64,000 nt of DNA, from NCBI GenBank assembly GCA_949358305.1, contig OX442316.1, positions 17,174,001 to 17,238,000 of the forward strand, written 5' to 3'. Positions 27,501 through 33,122 of the stretch are shown piece by piece; positions within the stretch are counted from its first letter, which is position 1, and every line of letters starts with the position of its first letter. Position numbers and translations under genes: made by a program. Origin of the DNA: Strigamia acuminata. Lineage: Eukaryota; Arthropoda; Chilopoda; Geophilomorpha; Linotaeniidae. The notes under the pieces were generated by a model. It saw only the letters and a program-made list of their open reading frames with translations. It was not told where the DNA came from and ran no database searches.

Positions 27501-29324
27501 GACGATGTTGTGATTGTGTGCAGGTTTGGAACCGAGGTCCAAGTACCATAATGGAAGCTCAAATTCATATTTTATGGCCCACCTATACATTAACGGGAGA
27601 AAATCTTCTTTACTTACTCGAGCAACCCGAAACATCCAGTTTGGGGCGCTGTGAATACGTACCGAATGTGAATTCATTAAATTTGACGGTAAGAATTTTT
27701 AAACAGGTCGTTTAACGTGAAACTGGAATTGGTTATGGTTATGAATACTTATTTTAGTTTCACTCTACGTTTTATTGCGGTGTGCTCATTGGTTGAAAGA
27801 AAGTACAACCTCAGCGCTTTGGGTATTACAAATGTGGGGACAAATTTGCTGAAAATATTCCAGTCGTGTAAACTGAACTCTCGCAAAGTTCGAAATAAAT
27901 ATAAAAGTTAATTTTATGGCGTAAAGTTGTGCATTGCATCTTAAAAAAAGTGCATTTTTACAGTTGAAAAGTGCATTTTTACATTTGAAAAGTGCATTTT
28001 TACGTTTGAAAAGTGCATTTTTACAGTTAAAAGTGCATTTTTACAGTTAAAAGTGCATTTATACAGTTGAAAAGTGCATTTATACAGTTAAAAAGTGCAT
28101 TTTTACAGTTAAAAAGGGCATTTTTACAGTTGAAAAAGGCATTTTTACAGTTGAAAAGTACATTTTTACAGTTGAAAAGTACATTTTTACAGTTAAAAAG
28201 TGCATTTTTACATTTGAAAAGTGCATTTTTACATTTAAAAGTGCATTTATACAGTTGAAAAGTGCATTTTTACATTTAAAAGTGCATTTATACAGTTGAA
28301 AAGTGCATTTATACAGTTGAAAAGTGCATTTTTACAGTTGAAAAGTGCATTTTTACAGTTCAGAAGTATGTTTTTACAGTTAAAACGTGTATTTTTTGCG
28401 CATTAAAATCCATTTTTCGGCATTATAAAGCATAATTTGCTATGTTTTCATTAGATTGAAAGAATATCAAGTTTTGGTCAGCCCTCGTCCAGTGTTATGA
28501 ACCTGGAGGATTTTTTTAACACTGGTTCTGATAATTCGTCCGACATTAATCAAGCCAGACAGCGAAGACGACGAGATGCCGACGACATGTTCGACAGAGA
28601 ACTGGTGAGAGAATTTTGCGATTTCAATCTTTTCTTGAATTATTTGCAACACAATAACATCACAAAACACATTTTTAGTAGTCGTGCGGATCAACTCTTT
28701 GCTCTCAAATTGTTTGCACTGCTCAACTCTTAGAAGGAGGAGATCACGCCTACTTCAAAATCAGGTCCAGATTGTGGACGAGTTCTCTAAAAACGGTGAT
28801 TAACTTTAGAAATTTGAGTCTCTCAACTTAAACAAAACAACATCATTTCAGTTGGGTTTTGATGAACTGAAAATCACATCAAAAATTGTTTCCCGCGTTG
28901 CATCATTGCCTTATGCCGTCCAGCCACACATATTAGAGCCAAAAGTATACGTTGTAAGTTTGCCAGTCCGATTTTTGTAAGTGTTTACTTGTCTTTTTTT
29001 TATTTTAATCAAGTTTTGTTTGTGCAGATTGAAACTGTGGTGAGTCCAGCTGATGTCGCTGTTGGACGTAAACAAGTGCCTTGGTGGATCATTGCTGCTG
29101 CAGTGTGCATGGGCATTCTGCTTTTCTCCATTTTAGTCATTGTTTTATGGAAGGTGGGCATGAAATTAATTTTTTTCATGCTTATTTTTACTATTTTTTT
29201 ATTTTTATTTTATTTTTAGCTCGGGTTCTTTCAACGGAAACGTCCGCGCGACGAAGTTGAGCGGTATCCACTCAACAAACCCGAGCGAAATGGCAAACTT
29301 GTCAACGGTGATGAGTTGTTGTAA
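3495..29324 (+). CDS. Gene A: integrin alpha subunit (non-I-domain), 24 spliced exons, 5' end outside the window
   Basis: Cell-surface integrin alpha chain, which pairs with a beta subunit to bind extracellular matrix. Joining 24 exons with GT-AG borders and consistent phase gives 869 residues plus a TAA stop. Residues count from the first complete visible codon. Seen: end of FG-GAP blade 3 (GFCQAGFSA, then GSWYWQG); FG-GAP blades 4-7 with cation loops near residues 73-81, 126-134, 192-200 and 255-263; thigh and calf beta-sandwich region about 279-790; furin-type RQRRRR at 706-711, which would split heavy and light chains; transmembrane helix about 812-834; tail from 836 with GFFQR at 837-841 in place of the usual GFFKR. 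No I domain is inserted. The layout resembles the RGD-binding alpha-PS2/alpha-V group, from family knowledge rather than an alignment. The signal peptide and first blades must lie upstream of base 1. The 5' introns are 6-10 kb, the 3' introns mostly under 800 bp. Confidence 0.96.
3605..3652. mobile_element. Possible MITE terminus (GGGGCCATCCATAATAAATTACG)
   Basis: The run GGGGCCATCCATAA followed by AAATTACGTAACGC and a G-tract resembles the end of a dispersed inverted-repeat element I recall from other arthropod genomes (GGCCATCCATAAATTACGT class). I did not find a matching opposite end nearby, so it may be a solo end. Confidence 0.4.
4589..4735. repeat. Minisatellite, 21-bp unit (TTTTAGGCCCAAAACATCCA)
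   Basis: About six to seven units of a 21-bp repeat based on TTAGGCCCAAAACATCCAAT, more degenerate at both ends. It accounts for the overlapping open frames on both strands at 4,491-4,778. Confidence 0.88.
5643..5793. repeat. Direct repeat, left copy, flanking the minisatellite
   Basis: Contains TTGCCCGCTGTCATTAATCA, then a segment with TTTGTCTAGTCGTAAATCA and TGCCCTTTACTC, all present in the same order at 6,622-6,729. The two copies lie about 980 bp apart and bracket the 5,905-6,615 arrays. Confidence 0.88.
5905..6390. repeat. Minisatellite, 21-bp unit (ACTGCCTAGATTTAACCAAA)
   Basis: About 22 copies of a 21-bp unit, with single-base variants (ATTTAACC/ATTCAACC, CCTAG/CCCAG) and two shortened units that shift the reading frame near 6,020 and 6,205. 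The lead-in from 5,800 is a degenerate ACTAAAATTGA repeat. Confidence 0.95.
6470..6615. repeat. Minisatellite, 29-bp unit (ACTAAAATTGACTAAAACTG...)
   Basis: About four to five nearly identical 29-bp units built from ACTAAAATTG and ACTAAAACTGCAAAACCTA. It adjoins the 21-bp array and shares the ACTAAAA word with the array at 7,865. Confidence 0.9.
6622..6729. repeat. Direct repeat, right copy
   Basis: Matches 5,643-5,793 over TTGCCCGCTGTCATTAATCA, TTTGTCTAGTCGTAAATCA and TGCCCTTTACTC. The pair closes around the minisatellite block. Confidence 0.88.
7865..8690. repeat. Large minisatellite, ACTAAAAACTGACTAAAAAT-type, 21-bp core
   Basis: Over 800 bp of tandem sequence. Units shift along the array: AAACTGATTGAAAACAG at the left, a homogeneous 21-bp unit (AACTAAAAACTGACTAAAAA plus T) repeated about nine times from about 8,100 to 8,290, then longer variants with AAGCTGTAAAAACTGAC and ATAATTGAGTAAAAGCTGACT. 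The gradient of variants suggests growth by unequal exchange. Confidence 0.95.
9788..9836 (+). CDS. Gene A exon b, 49-nt small exon (DSRRLFVGAVGSWYWQ)
   Basis: A small exon isolated between introns of 6.2 and 10.2 kb. It has a TTTGCAG acceptor and a GTAGGT donor. It starts in phase 0, matching exon a, and ends with one base that is completed by GT of exon c to give Gly. The product DSRRLFVGAVGSWYWQG joins GFSAVLTP to QVFAQDL, exactly the piece expected in an integrin blade 3. The usual GAPG reads GAVG here. It is too short to stand out as an open frame. Confidence 0.92.
10188..10475. mobile_element. hAT-like non-autonomous element, copy 1
   Basis: Starts CAGCGGTCGAAACTTGGACC and ends TTGCCGACACCTG, the inverted CAGGGGTCGGCAA-type terminus of hAT transposons. 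Flanking 8-mers CCCTAACA and CTCTAATA agree at six of eight positions, consistent with a decayed 8-bp target duplication. The interior is T-rich without coding capacity. Related copies lie at 18,410 and 41,585. Confidence 0.75.
10486..10983. mobile_element. Possible MITE with GTTCACACCAA-type ends
   Basis: The left end TTGTTCACACCAAGG pairs imperfectly with the right end TTGGTGTAAACAAG. Inside, several words recur in inverted order (GGATCAGATCC, GGTGTGAACA, CGGTTCA). It lies 10 bp downstream of the hAT-like copy. Confidence 0.5.
13473..13924. mobile_element. Foldback MITE with about 94-bp inverted arms
   Basis: Bases 13,473-13,566 recur in reverse complement at 13,832-13,924 with few mismatches: GCTAACCCGTTAACTGGT outermost, then TTGTAGAGCACCATT and AGTACTATCCAACTTATCTT. 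The central 265 bp are AT-rich and non-coding. No clear target duplication. Confidence 0.92.
14183..14297. repeat. ATATT/TATTA simple repeat
   Basis: Runs of TATATTAT and TTATATTATA over about 110 bp. Confidence 0.9.
15833..16412. mobile_element. Large foldback element with GAGTGTTGGGC ends (580 bp)
   Basis: The left end GAGTGTTGGGCGCGGT pairs with the right end ACCGTGCCCAACACTG, and the subterminal parts carry many GGTACCG/CGGTACC blocks in inverted orientation. A nearly perfect inner hairpin (about 15,962-16,157) uses TGTTTACACTCACTCAAAG as its outer arm. CAGTG-type ends hint at hAT affiliation, but no 8-bp duplication is visible. Open frames here on both strands are by-products. Confidence 0.85.
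18310..18375. mobile_element. Possible retroposon 3' tail ending in (AAAT)n
   Basis: TTTACTCCATAGGAGTGCTT followed by AAATAAATAAATAAATAAAT. Nearly the same junction occurs at 59,710 (TTTACTCCATTGGAGTGCGT and AAATAAAT repeats), so a shared sequence ends in the same microsatellite. That is typical of non-LTR retroposon 3' ends. The body upstream (about 18,190 on) has no recognised frame. Confidence 0.5.
18410..18625. mobile_element. hAT-like non-autonomous element, copy 2
   Basis: Starts CAGCGGTCGGAAACGGGCCG. Its 3' part shares CTGGACCTCGATAAA, TTTTCAATAGTATCCGAACC and TTGCCGACCCC with copies 1 and 3. The last bases (TG) are missing or changed, and no flanking duplication is evident. Confidence 0.72.
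20009..20095 (+). CDS. Gene A exon c (blade 3 to 4 linker)
   Basis: Acceptor TTTCAG, donor GTAAGT, phase 1 in and phase 1 out. It encodes QVFAQDLSLKSDLLATN followed by an acidic stretch (PDTDDDTYLG), which leads into FG-GAP blade 4. A second AG five bases downstream would put the exon out of phase with exon b. Confidence 0.93.
   Translation, partial: VRFLRRICPLKVICWLQMKVLTPMTTLI
20869..20957 (+). CDS. Gene A exon d (FG-GAP blade 4)
   Basis: Acceptor CTACAG, donor GTACGT, phase 1 in and 0 out. It encodes YSAAVGEFSGDGDFDVVIG and then MPRGSNLTGK. The FSGDGDFD segment is the degenerate cation-binding loop of blade 4, and NLT is a potential N-glycosylation site. Confidence 0.96.
21296..21570. 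repeat. Minisatellite, 14-bp unit (CAGTTGCCGGTAAT) with 28-bp variant
   Basis: About nineteen units of a 14-mer. CAGTTGCCGGTAAT alternates with CAGTTGCAGATATT in the central part, giving a 28-bp higher-order unit. Confidence 0.95.
21615..21805. mobile_element. TA-flanked MITE, copy 1 (ends ACAGTGTAAGCTGTGTAGAC)
   Basis: Perfect terminal inverted repeat of about 23 bp: TACAGTGTAAGCTGTGTAGA at the left, TCTACACAGCTTACACTGTA at the right, starting and ending in TA. Total 191 bp, non-coding. The inner sequence (GTCCAGACAG, GGGACCCGTCC) recurs at 45,312 and 60,658. TA ends with CAGTG are characteristic of Tc1/mariner-type elements. Confidence 0.9.
23260..23469 (+). CDS. Gene A exon e (FG-GAP blade 4 end and blade 5)
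   Basis: A 70-codon exon in phase 0, acceptor TTAAG and donor GTAAAA. It contains GSYFGYSV followed by DVNADGLDDIIVGAP, a textbook FG-GAP signature with a DxNxDGxxD cation loop, and ends GRVYVIYQDTK. NIS near the start is a potential glycosylation site. Confidence 0.97.
23470..24233. other. Gene A intron between exons e and f
   Basis: 764 bp, AT-rich, nothing recognised beyond a CT-rich polypyrimidine tract before the acceptor. Confidence 0.8.
24234..24336 (+). CDS. Gene A exon f (FG-GAP blade 6)
   Basis: Acceptor after a CT-rich tract (TTCCAG), donor GTAAGG, phase 0 in and 1 out. It encodes SRARFGLSLTSAGDINRDGF, the blade 6 FG motif and the first part of its cation loop, completed by Asp at the junction with exon g. 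The same DNA is open in two other frames, which are shadows. Confidence 0.96.
24337..24984. other. Gene A intron between exons f and g
   Basis: 648 bp with poly-T runs. Overlapping open frames here extend from exon f in other frames and are not supported. Confidence 0.8.
24985..25082 (+). CDS. Gene A exon g (FG-GAP blade 6 end)
   Basis: Acceptor TTAG, donor GTAAAC, phase 1 in and 0 out. It encodes DFAVGAPYGGQNGQGAVYIF followed by HGSKEGIKVKPSQ, the GAP part of blade 6 and the strand leading into blade 7. Confidence 0.97.
25171..25261 (+). CDS. Gene A exon h (FG-GAP blade 7)
   Basis: Acceptor TTTAG, donor GTAATT, phase 0 in and 1 out. It encodes VIFAEDLDSTLSTFGFSLSG and then GLDLDTNEYP, the FG motif and cation loop of the last propeller blade. 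Confidence 0.96.
25327..25372 (+). CDS. Gene A exon i, 46-nt small exon (blade 7 end)
   Basis: Only 46 nt, acceptor CGTAG and donor GTAAGA, phase 1 in and 2 out. It encodes DLLVGAYASHKALLFK and closes the propeller. Flanking introns are 65 and 74 bp, the shortest in the gene. Confidence 0.95.
25447..25607 (+). CDS. Gene A exon j (start of thigh domain)
   Basis: Acceptor ATCAG, donor GTGCGT, phase 2 in and 1 out. It encodes SRPVVSVSASLTVNPEKINL, the R-P-V-V motif that opens the thigh region of alpha integrins, then a Cys-bearing segment (CSLLDG, VSCVVIHSCLEYSG) with the conserved Cys spacing of that domain. Confidence 0.95.
25670..25818 (+). CDS. Gene A exon k (thigh domain)
   Basis: Acceptor TCTAG, donor GTAAAA, phase 1 in and 0 out. 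It encodes EFEFVTKLDVLKAREPRVYF and then LTSEQDHLQNLTAILQKES, with one Cys in the C-terminal strand, as in other integrin thigh domains. Confidence 0.93.
25904..26032 (+). CDS. Gene A exon l (thigh domain end)
   Basis: Acceptor TTTTAG, donor GTCAGT, 43 codons in phase 0. It encodes SAVQDKLTPIMVEVNYSLVD, matching the family motif D-K-L-[TS]-P-I, followed by a charged region ending in NLKKE. Confidence 0.95.
26124..26191 (+). CDS. Gene A exon m (start of calf-1, CGKDNVCIPDL)
   Basis: Acceptor TATAG, donor GTAAGT, phase 0 in and 2 out. It encodes ISIQKDCGKDNVCIPDLILS. The C-G-x-D-x-x-C-x-P-D-L motif is one of the most conserved points of integrin alpha chains, at the genu/calf-1 boundary. Confidence 0.97.
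26264..26411 (+). CDS. Gene A exon n (calf-1)
   Basis: Acceptor ACTAG, donor GTTTGT, phase 2 in and 0 out. It encodes a calf-1 beta-sandwich segment including LELQINIANAGEDAFETTFY, the N-x-G-E-D-A-[FY] motif typical of integrins. Confidence 0.96.
26519..26605 (+). CDS. Gene A exon o (calf-1, QCDVGNPL)
   Basis: Acceptor TGTAG, donor GTGAGA, 29 codons in phase 0. It encodes NVPVSCTSVALSSSNYQCDV followed by GNPLKAKET. The C-D-[VL]-G-N-P-[LM] motif is conserved in integrin alpha chains. Confidence 0.97.
26606..26925. other. Gene A intron between exons o and p
   Basis: 320 bp, nothing recognised. An open frame starting at 26,691 has no matching phase or motif. Confidence 0.8.
26926..27005 (+). 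CDS. Gene A exon p (calf-1)
   Basis: Acceptor CGTAG, donor GTATTT, phase 0 in and 2 out. It encodes VTFMILLAPKYLNSSNNEYE and then FLMEVN. The open frame continues past the donor into the intron, so the 27,005 border rests on phase agreement with the next exon. Confidence 0.9.
27182..27271 (+). CDS. Gene A exon q (calf-1 to calf-2)
   Basis: Acceptor ATCAG, donor GTAGGA, phase 2 in and 2 out. It encodes STNPENVTTEYNNMWLIRVP followed by VEVKVDLVVSG. NVT is a potential glycosylation site; the V-x-V-x-x-D-L-x-[VI]-x-G ending is typical of the calf-2 start. Confidence 0.93.
27355..27457 (+). CDS. Gene A exon r (calf-2)
   Basis: Acceptor TCTAG, donor GTAAAA, phase 2 in and 0 out. It encodes ISIPDIVLYNKTIAPPVIKV and then HEFDIGPEIIHLYD. 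E-x-D-I-G-P-x-[VI]-x-H is a recognisable calf-2 motif; NKT is a potential glycosylation site. Confidence 0.95.
27524..27688 (+). CDS. Gene A exon s (calf-2)
   Basis: Acceptor TGCAG, donor GTAAGA, 55 codons in phase 0. It encodes VWNRGPSTIMEAQIHILWPT and on through ENLLYLLEQP. N-x-G-P-S-x-[IV] followed by a W-P is conserved in calf-2. The 3' side is followed by the minisatellite-bearing intron at 27,689-28,454. Confidence 0.96.
27689..28454. other. Gene A intron between exons s and t
   Basis: 766 bp, more than half occupied by the minisatellite at 27,945-28,400, which reaches to within about 55 bp of the exon t acceptor. Confidence 0.85.
27945..28400. repeat. Minisatellite, 21-bp unit (AGTGCATTTTTACAGTTGAA)
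   Basis: About 21 units of a 20-21-bp repeat. Variants alternate ACAGTTGAAA, ACATTTGAAA and ACAGTTAAA, and TTTTTAC or TTATAC. The open frame MKSAFIQLKSAF... at 28,067-28,258 is an artefact of the period. Confidence 0.95.
28455..28604 (+). CDS. Gene A exon t (furin-site exon, RQRRRRD)
   Basis: Acceptor ATTAG, donor GTGAGA, 50 codons in phase 0. A Ser/Asn-rich, disordered-looking linker leads to ARQRRRRDADD. The RQRRRR run matches the proprotein-convertase R-x-[KR]-R consensus at the position where many integrin alpha chains are cut into a heavy and a light chain joined by a disulphide. About 158 residues follow it. Confidence 0.94.
28682..28795 (+). CDS. Gene A exon u (calf-2 end, three cysteines)
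   Basis: Donor GTGATT, 38 codons in phase 0. Two AGs are spaced 3 bp apart (TTTTTAGTAG). Use of the first would put an in-frame TAG at the exon start, so the second AG at 28,680-28,681 is chosen. It encodes SCGSTLCSQIVCTAQLLEGG and then an aromatic strand ending SSLKT, matching the family's Cys cluster. Confidence 0.93.
28852..28953 (+). CDS. Gene A exon v (membrane-proximal ectodomain)
   Basis: Acceptor TTTCAG, donor GTAAGT, 34 codons in phase 0. It encodes LGFDELKITSKIVSRVASLP and on to EPKVYV, the last calf-2 strands before the membrane. Confidence 0.93.
29028..29153 (+). CDS. Gene A exon w (transmembrane helix)
   Basis: Acceptor GTGCAG, donor GTGGGC, 42 codons in phase 0. After IETVVSPADVAVGRKQVPWW comes a hydrophobic helix of about 21 residues (IIAAAVCMGILLFSILVIVL) ending WK. 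The helix carries a small-xxx-small pattern, as is common in integrin alpha subunits that pair laterally with beta. Confidence 0.97.
29220..29324 (+). CDS. Gene A exon x (cytoplasmic tail and stop)
   Basis: Acceptor TTTTAG, 34 codons then TAA. The tail begins LGFFQRKRPRDEVERYPLNK and ends in VNGDELL. GFFQR replaces the common GFFKR membrane-proximal clasp motif that keeps alpha and beta tails together. The short, charged tail is usual for the family. Confidence 0.96.
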   Translation, partial: LGFFQRKRPRDEVERYPLNKPERNGKLVNGDELL

Positions 29325-29946
29325 TTGGCATTTGCTTTTTTTTTTTTCCTGTTTTTTTTTTTTCGGTTTTTTTTTCTTTTTTCTTTGTGTTTTTTTTTTA
29401 AATTAAGGGAATCAAAGCATTGACAATCACTCGTCTTCCAAAATGTGTCATCGCCACCCATCATCTGTACAGTCATTTTGATATAGGCCTTTTTCAAATG
29501 CGATCAAAGACTTATTTATTTTGAGACTTAGAGATTTACGACATGAAAAAATGTGCCTTGAATTGTAAGAAATCTTTTTTATGAAAAGAAAAAGCCGTGC
29601 AAGCGATTTTTTTTTGTCTTTTTTTGTCTGCTTTTGAATTGTTTTTCACTGCAGGAAGTTTCCATAATTATTTAATTTTTTTTTCTCTGAATGAATCATT
29701 GAGATAATTGTGCCTTGCTGAACGTTCCAAAGAAGAGGATAAGTTGATCAATTTTAAGGAATTTCATGTTCTTTCCTTGATATTTTTTTTTTCCATATTT
29801 TTAAGTTATTTCTGTGTTTATTGATTTTTATACGGCACAAATGTGAGCTCAAGTTACATACATTCTACTTTAATGTGCGTATTTGTTCATTAATTGATCA
29901 TGAGGAGGTATTATGAGCGACATAGATTGAAACGGAAGTATAAAAT

Positions 29947-29952
29947 AATAAA
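29947..29952 (+). terminator. Poly(A) signal AATAAA, upstream candidate
   Basis: Canonical hexamer about 620 bp after the stop codon of gene A. Confidence 0.5.
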
Positions 29953-30098
29953 GTGCCTTATTCGATCACTGATGTAGTCGGTGGGAGGAAATTAATCCTT
30001 GGAGAAGAAAAATTTCTTTTTTTTAAATTTTTTTCCTAAATTATTTGTAAAGAGATTGTAGCCTAAGAAATTACTGTTTTAGCTATTTTCAAACAAAT

Positions 30099-30104
30099 AA
30101 TAAA
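30099..30104 (+). terminator. Poly(A) signal AATAAA, preferred candidate
   Basis: Canonical hexamer followed about 17 bp later by a GT-rich tract (GTCGTGTTGTTTAATTG), the usual arrangement for cleavage and polyadenylation. Cleavage would fall near 30,115-30,125. Confidence 0.6.
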
Positions 30105-30124
30105 TACAATTAATTAAATTGTCG

Positions 30125-32600
30125 TGTTGTTTAATTGTAGCGTATTTATTTTCGAGTTTTTAAGGGGAATAAAGTGGAAAAAGTTTGTTTTTCTAAGGTC
30201 GAAAAAAGTGCAGAATTGCGTGGCAGAACGTGAAGAAAGGAGGAAAAATGATTTGACCATCAGAAAATCAATACCTAACCTCAAGAATCATATTATCTTG
30301 AAAGATAAGATAGTTTGTGATGTTTTTCTTTTTTTTAAAAAAAAAATGTTTTGCGATCTGACGGATTATTAAAATGTAAAATTTTGATGTCTTTGTAGCG
30401 GATTTGTTTGGATTCATCGAAGCAAGTGATGCGAGTTGACATTTTTGGAGGAAAGAATTTATTTGGTTTAAAGTTTGTTTCGTTGTACGTGAAATAAAAT
30501 GGAAAAAGGAAGTGAGGCACTTAAACTCTGGGGTTGCAATTAATCAGTGATTCCCCGCACACGTTTTAATGTGCACTTAATGAATAAAAGAATAGAAAAT
30601 TGTTTGTGGGGAATAGGGCGAATGAAATGCAAAAATTTGCTGTTGCGAGTAAAAAATTACTTTGCATATTACGAGTGGCAACTGCACTGGTTTTGATATC
30701 GTGGAAAAGCTTTTACGACAACATGAATCAATCAAGTTGCTGTTTTCTTTCCTTCCATTACGGATTCTTTTTCGCATTCAAGGCGAAGATGATTTCCAAT
30801 TTATTTTATGTTTATATAGATATGTGTATATATATATACACAAACAAATTATATTTCCAAAGTTTTTAAACACGAAATAAACCCGGACACACACTGAAAC
30901 CGCTTTTTGTTATTAGATTGAAAATTTGGAATTGAAACTATTATTATATATATAAAAAAAAAATAAGAAACTTTCTTGAAAATGATTTTTTTTTTATAGT
31001 AACATGTGGCGACAATAACAGTGTGTTTTGGCCTCATAAAAAATTTATTTGGACACATCAAACATGGTTTTTCGAGCTTATAAAAACAACAAGAACAAGA
31101 AAATTTAATTTTGTTTTTTTTTTTTAAAAATTTAAGTTTCTAAAAATTAAAACCATAAATAATTCACGAAATAAATAAACTCGGACACCATAAATTACCA
31201 TAAAGCTTGTATCTTAAATAAAAAGATATATAACACCTCTAAATAAAGTGACTTTAAAAAGCGCTGCTATATTGACCATCCCGAATCACTTGACTCACAA
31301 GGTTGAATGAGATGTGCGTATGCTAATCATGGTCAACTGTTTCGTTAATTTGGTTGAACTTGTGAGCTTCTCGTGGGTCGGGGTCCCCCAGGAGCCGTGC
31401 ACTACTTAAAAATACAATGGCTTAAAATTTGGCTTGGACAAACGAATAATTTATACGAGATTACTTGTTTTGAGGCACCCGGTAATTTCCCACACATTTG
31501 GCTTAGTTTATGGCGCTCATGAATTTATTTCATTCCCAAAGTCTTTAGACTTCTTTACCAAAGCCACCTTTATTCAACAAACATTAATGCATTAATAAAA
31601 CGTTAATAAATCGTTTTGGTTGTATATATTAGACCAGTTTATTACAATCAATGCTCAAATTATTGCCGTCAAACTGTCACTTTGTCGACGTCCGATGGCG
31701 CCATTTATTTCCGCCTGTCTACATGCTTCTTGACTGCTTTTTTTCTGCTTTTTTGTCTCTTAAGACAACGTCATTCATAAATCTATCAGGTTCCGGTAGA
31801 TATGGTATTGCTTCATCTACGGACTTGACTGGCGAATTTTTTTTCTTTCCTCACTTTTTGCTTTTCATGTCAACATTATCCGAACGAAAATCAAGATGAT
31901 ATCTTTTTATCGAAGTTTCATCACTTGTTACCTTCAATTTCCCACACTTCCATCTAACTTAGCTGATAAAAGTTGGTTTTATCGCAATTTTTACGACTTA
32001 ATGGCCAACTGCAAGCTATTGTGTCTAGTTATTTGCGACTTCAATTATTCAGAATTCCTTCGAGTCTGCAACCGCGAACCCAGCAGACCTCTTCGATCTT
32101 TATTCCCCCGAGAACTCCGTCTCTAAACAAGAAGCTGCGAGCGTCTTTTAAAGTACAGCTTTTTTGCAAAGTGTATTCTTAGTTTCAAGCTTTTGTTATT
32201 GATAAAACACAGTTAAAAACCTCAACCTGGAACCCCGCAGGTCCCGCACTCGAATTGTAGGTCAAATTTCATGTTTTTTCTTAGAGAATTCGAACTTCTC
32301 TTCTTTTCAGTTTGTCTATTGAATGATATCATGTAAGTTTAATAAAGTCTTGTTTTCCTTCCTTAAATAAAAACAAATATTGATGCTCCCAGTACGAAAA
32401 CAACAAGGTTGATCGAGTACATGTAATTTGACATGAACTAAACATTTCCAGCGTATACTAACAAAAAAAATGATGGATTTAAATAAATAAATAAATAAAA
32501 ACTTTTTTTATTTGTACGATTTGAAAAGTTTTCACTCTGAAAAATCAATAAAATGAAAGCAAAAACAGCAATTTCAATTGCAATCAGCCGAACAAAGTCA
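30125..32600. other. Intergenic region between gene A and gene B
   Basis: About 2.5 kb, AT-rich. Short frames on both strands show no domain. No inverted-repeat element was recognised, and promoter elements for gene B could not be assigned. Confidence 0.6.
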
Positions 32601-32740
32601 AAGTAGCTGATTACAAATGAGTTTGCCATCGGCAAAACCATTTGGTGTCACCAGATTGCAGCATCCTTCCAACGCCTCCCGCATGTGCATTGGACTTTAC
32701 CGAAACGCGCTGGCTGGCGCTTTGCTTGCCAGTCTCTCCC

Positions 32741-32753
32741 TCAGTTGTCAGTG
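32741..32753 (+). promoter_or_regulatory. Possible initiator (TCAGTTGTCAGTG) upstream of gene B
   Basis: Two overlapping matches to the arthropod initiator TCAKTY-like motif about 160 bp before the chosen ATG, in a locally GC-richer stretch. No TATA box or clear downstream element accompanies them. Sequence match only. Confidence 0.2.
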
Positions 32754-32907
32754 CAGTGTGTGCGTGCGTGCGGCTGAGTTGAGTAGATGCGAATCGGATT
32801 TCTTCCTCTTTACACTTTTCACCGGCGGATTACACGATCCAACAAGAGCGAATGAAGACGCAGAGTCACGCTGTTTGCTCTCCTCAGCACCGCGTGCAAT
32901 AACTGCC

Positions 32908-33122
32908 ATGCCTCGGCCCCTTTTCGAGGCGAGGCCCGACGGGTTACGCCATCGACTCTTTATCTGGCTGTCGGGTCTAACCGTACTCAGGATATTTGTC
33001 ATCTTGAGTAACGTTGCTCATGCCTTCAATGTGGACTTAAATACCTGTATCATCCACGATCGCCCCGATGCTGCTATGTTCGGCTTCGCTGTCGCGCTGC
33101 ACAGGGACAAGGGCAGTAGTTG
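32908..33122 (+). CDS. Gene B exon 1 (signal peptide and first strand of blade 1)
   Basis: 71 codons plus two bases, donor GTGAGT. Signal region RLFIWLSGLTVLRIFVILSN, then AHA before FNVDL. MFGFAVALHRD is the FG part of FG-GAP blade 1. The open frame extends upstream in GC-richer DNA to an ATG at 32,617. Confidence 0.93.

Larger units (their letters stand above)
29325..30110 (+). other. Gene A 3' untranslated region
   Basis: Follows the TAA stop of exon x. T-rich at first, with no further coding potential. Ends near the second of two poly(A) signals. Confidence 0.7.

Noticed and set aside
28067-28258. Frame of LKSAFLQ repeats
   Set aside because: Lies wholly inside the intronic 21-bp array of gene A.
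29231-29497. Minus-strand Lys-rich frame of 88 codons
   Set aside because: Antisense of the gene A tail exon and T-rich 3' UTR; low complexity.
32617-32907. Upstream ATG giving a 97-residue N-terminal extension to gene B
   Set aside because: It would bury the signal sequence deep in the chain; the ATG at 32,908 gives a normal signal peptide.
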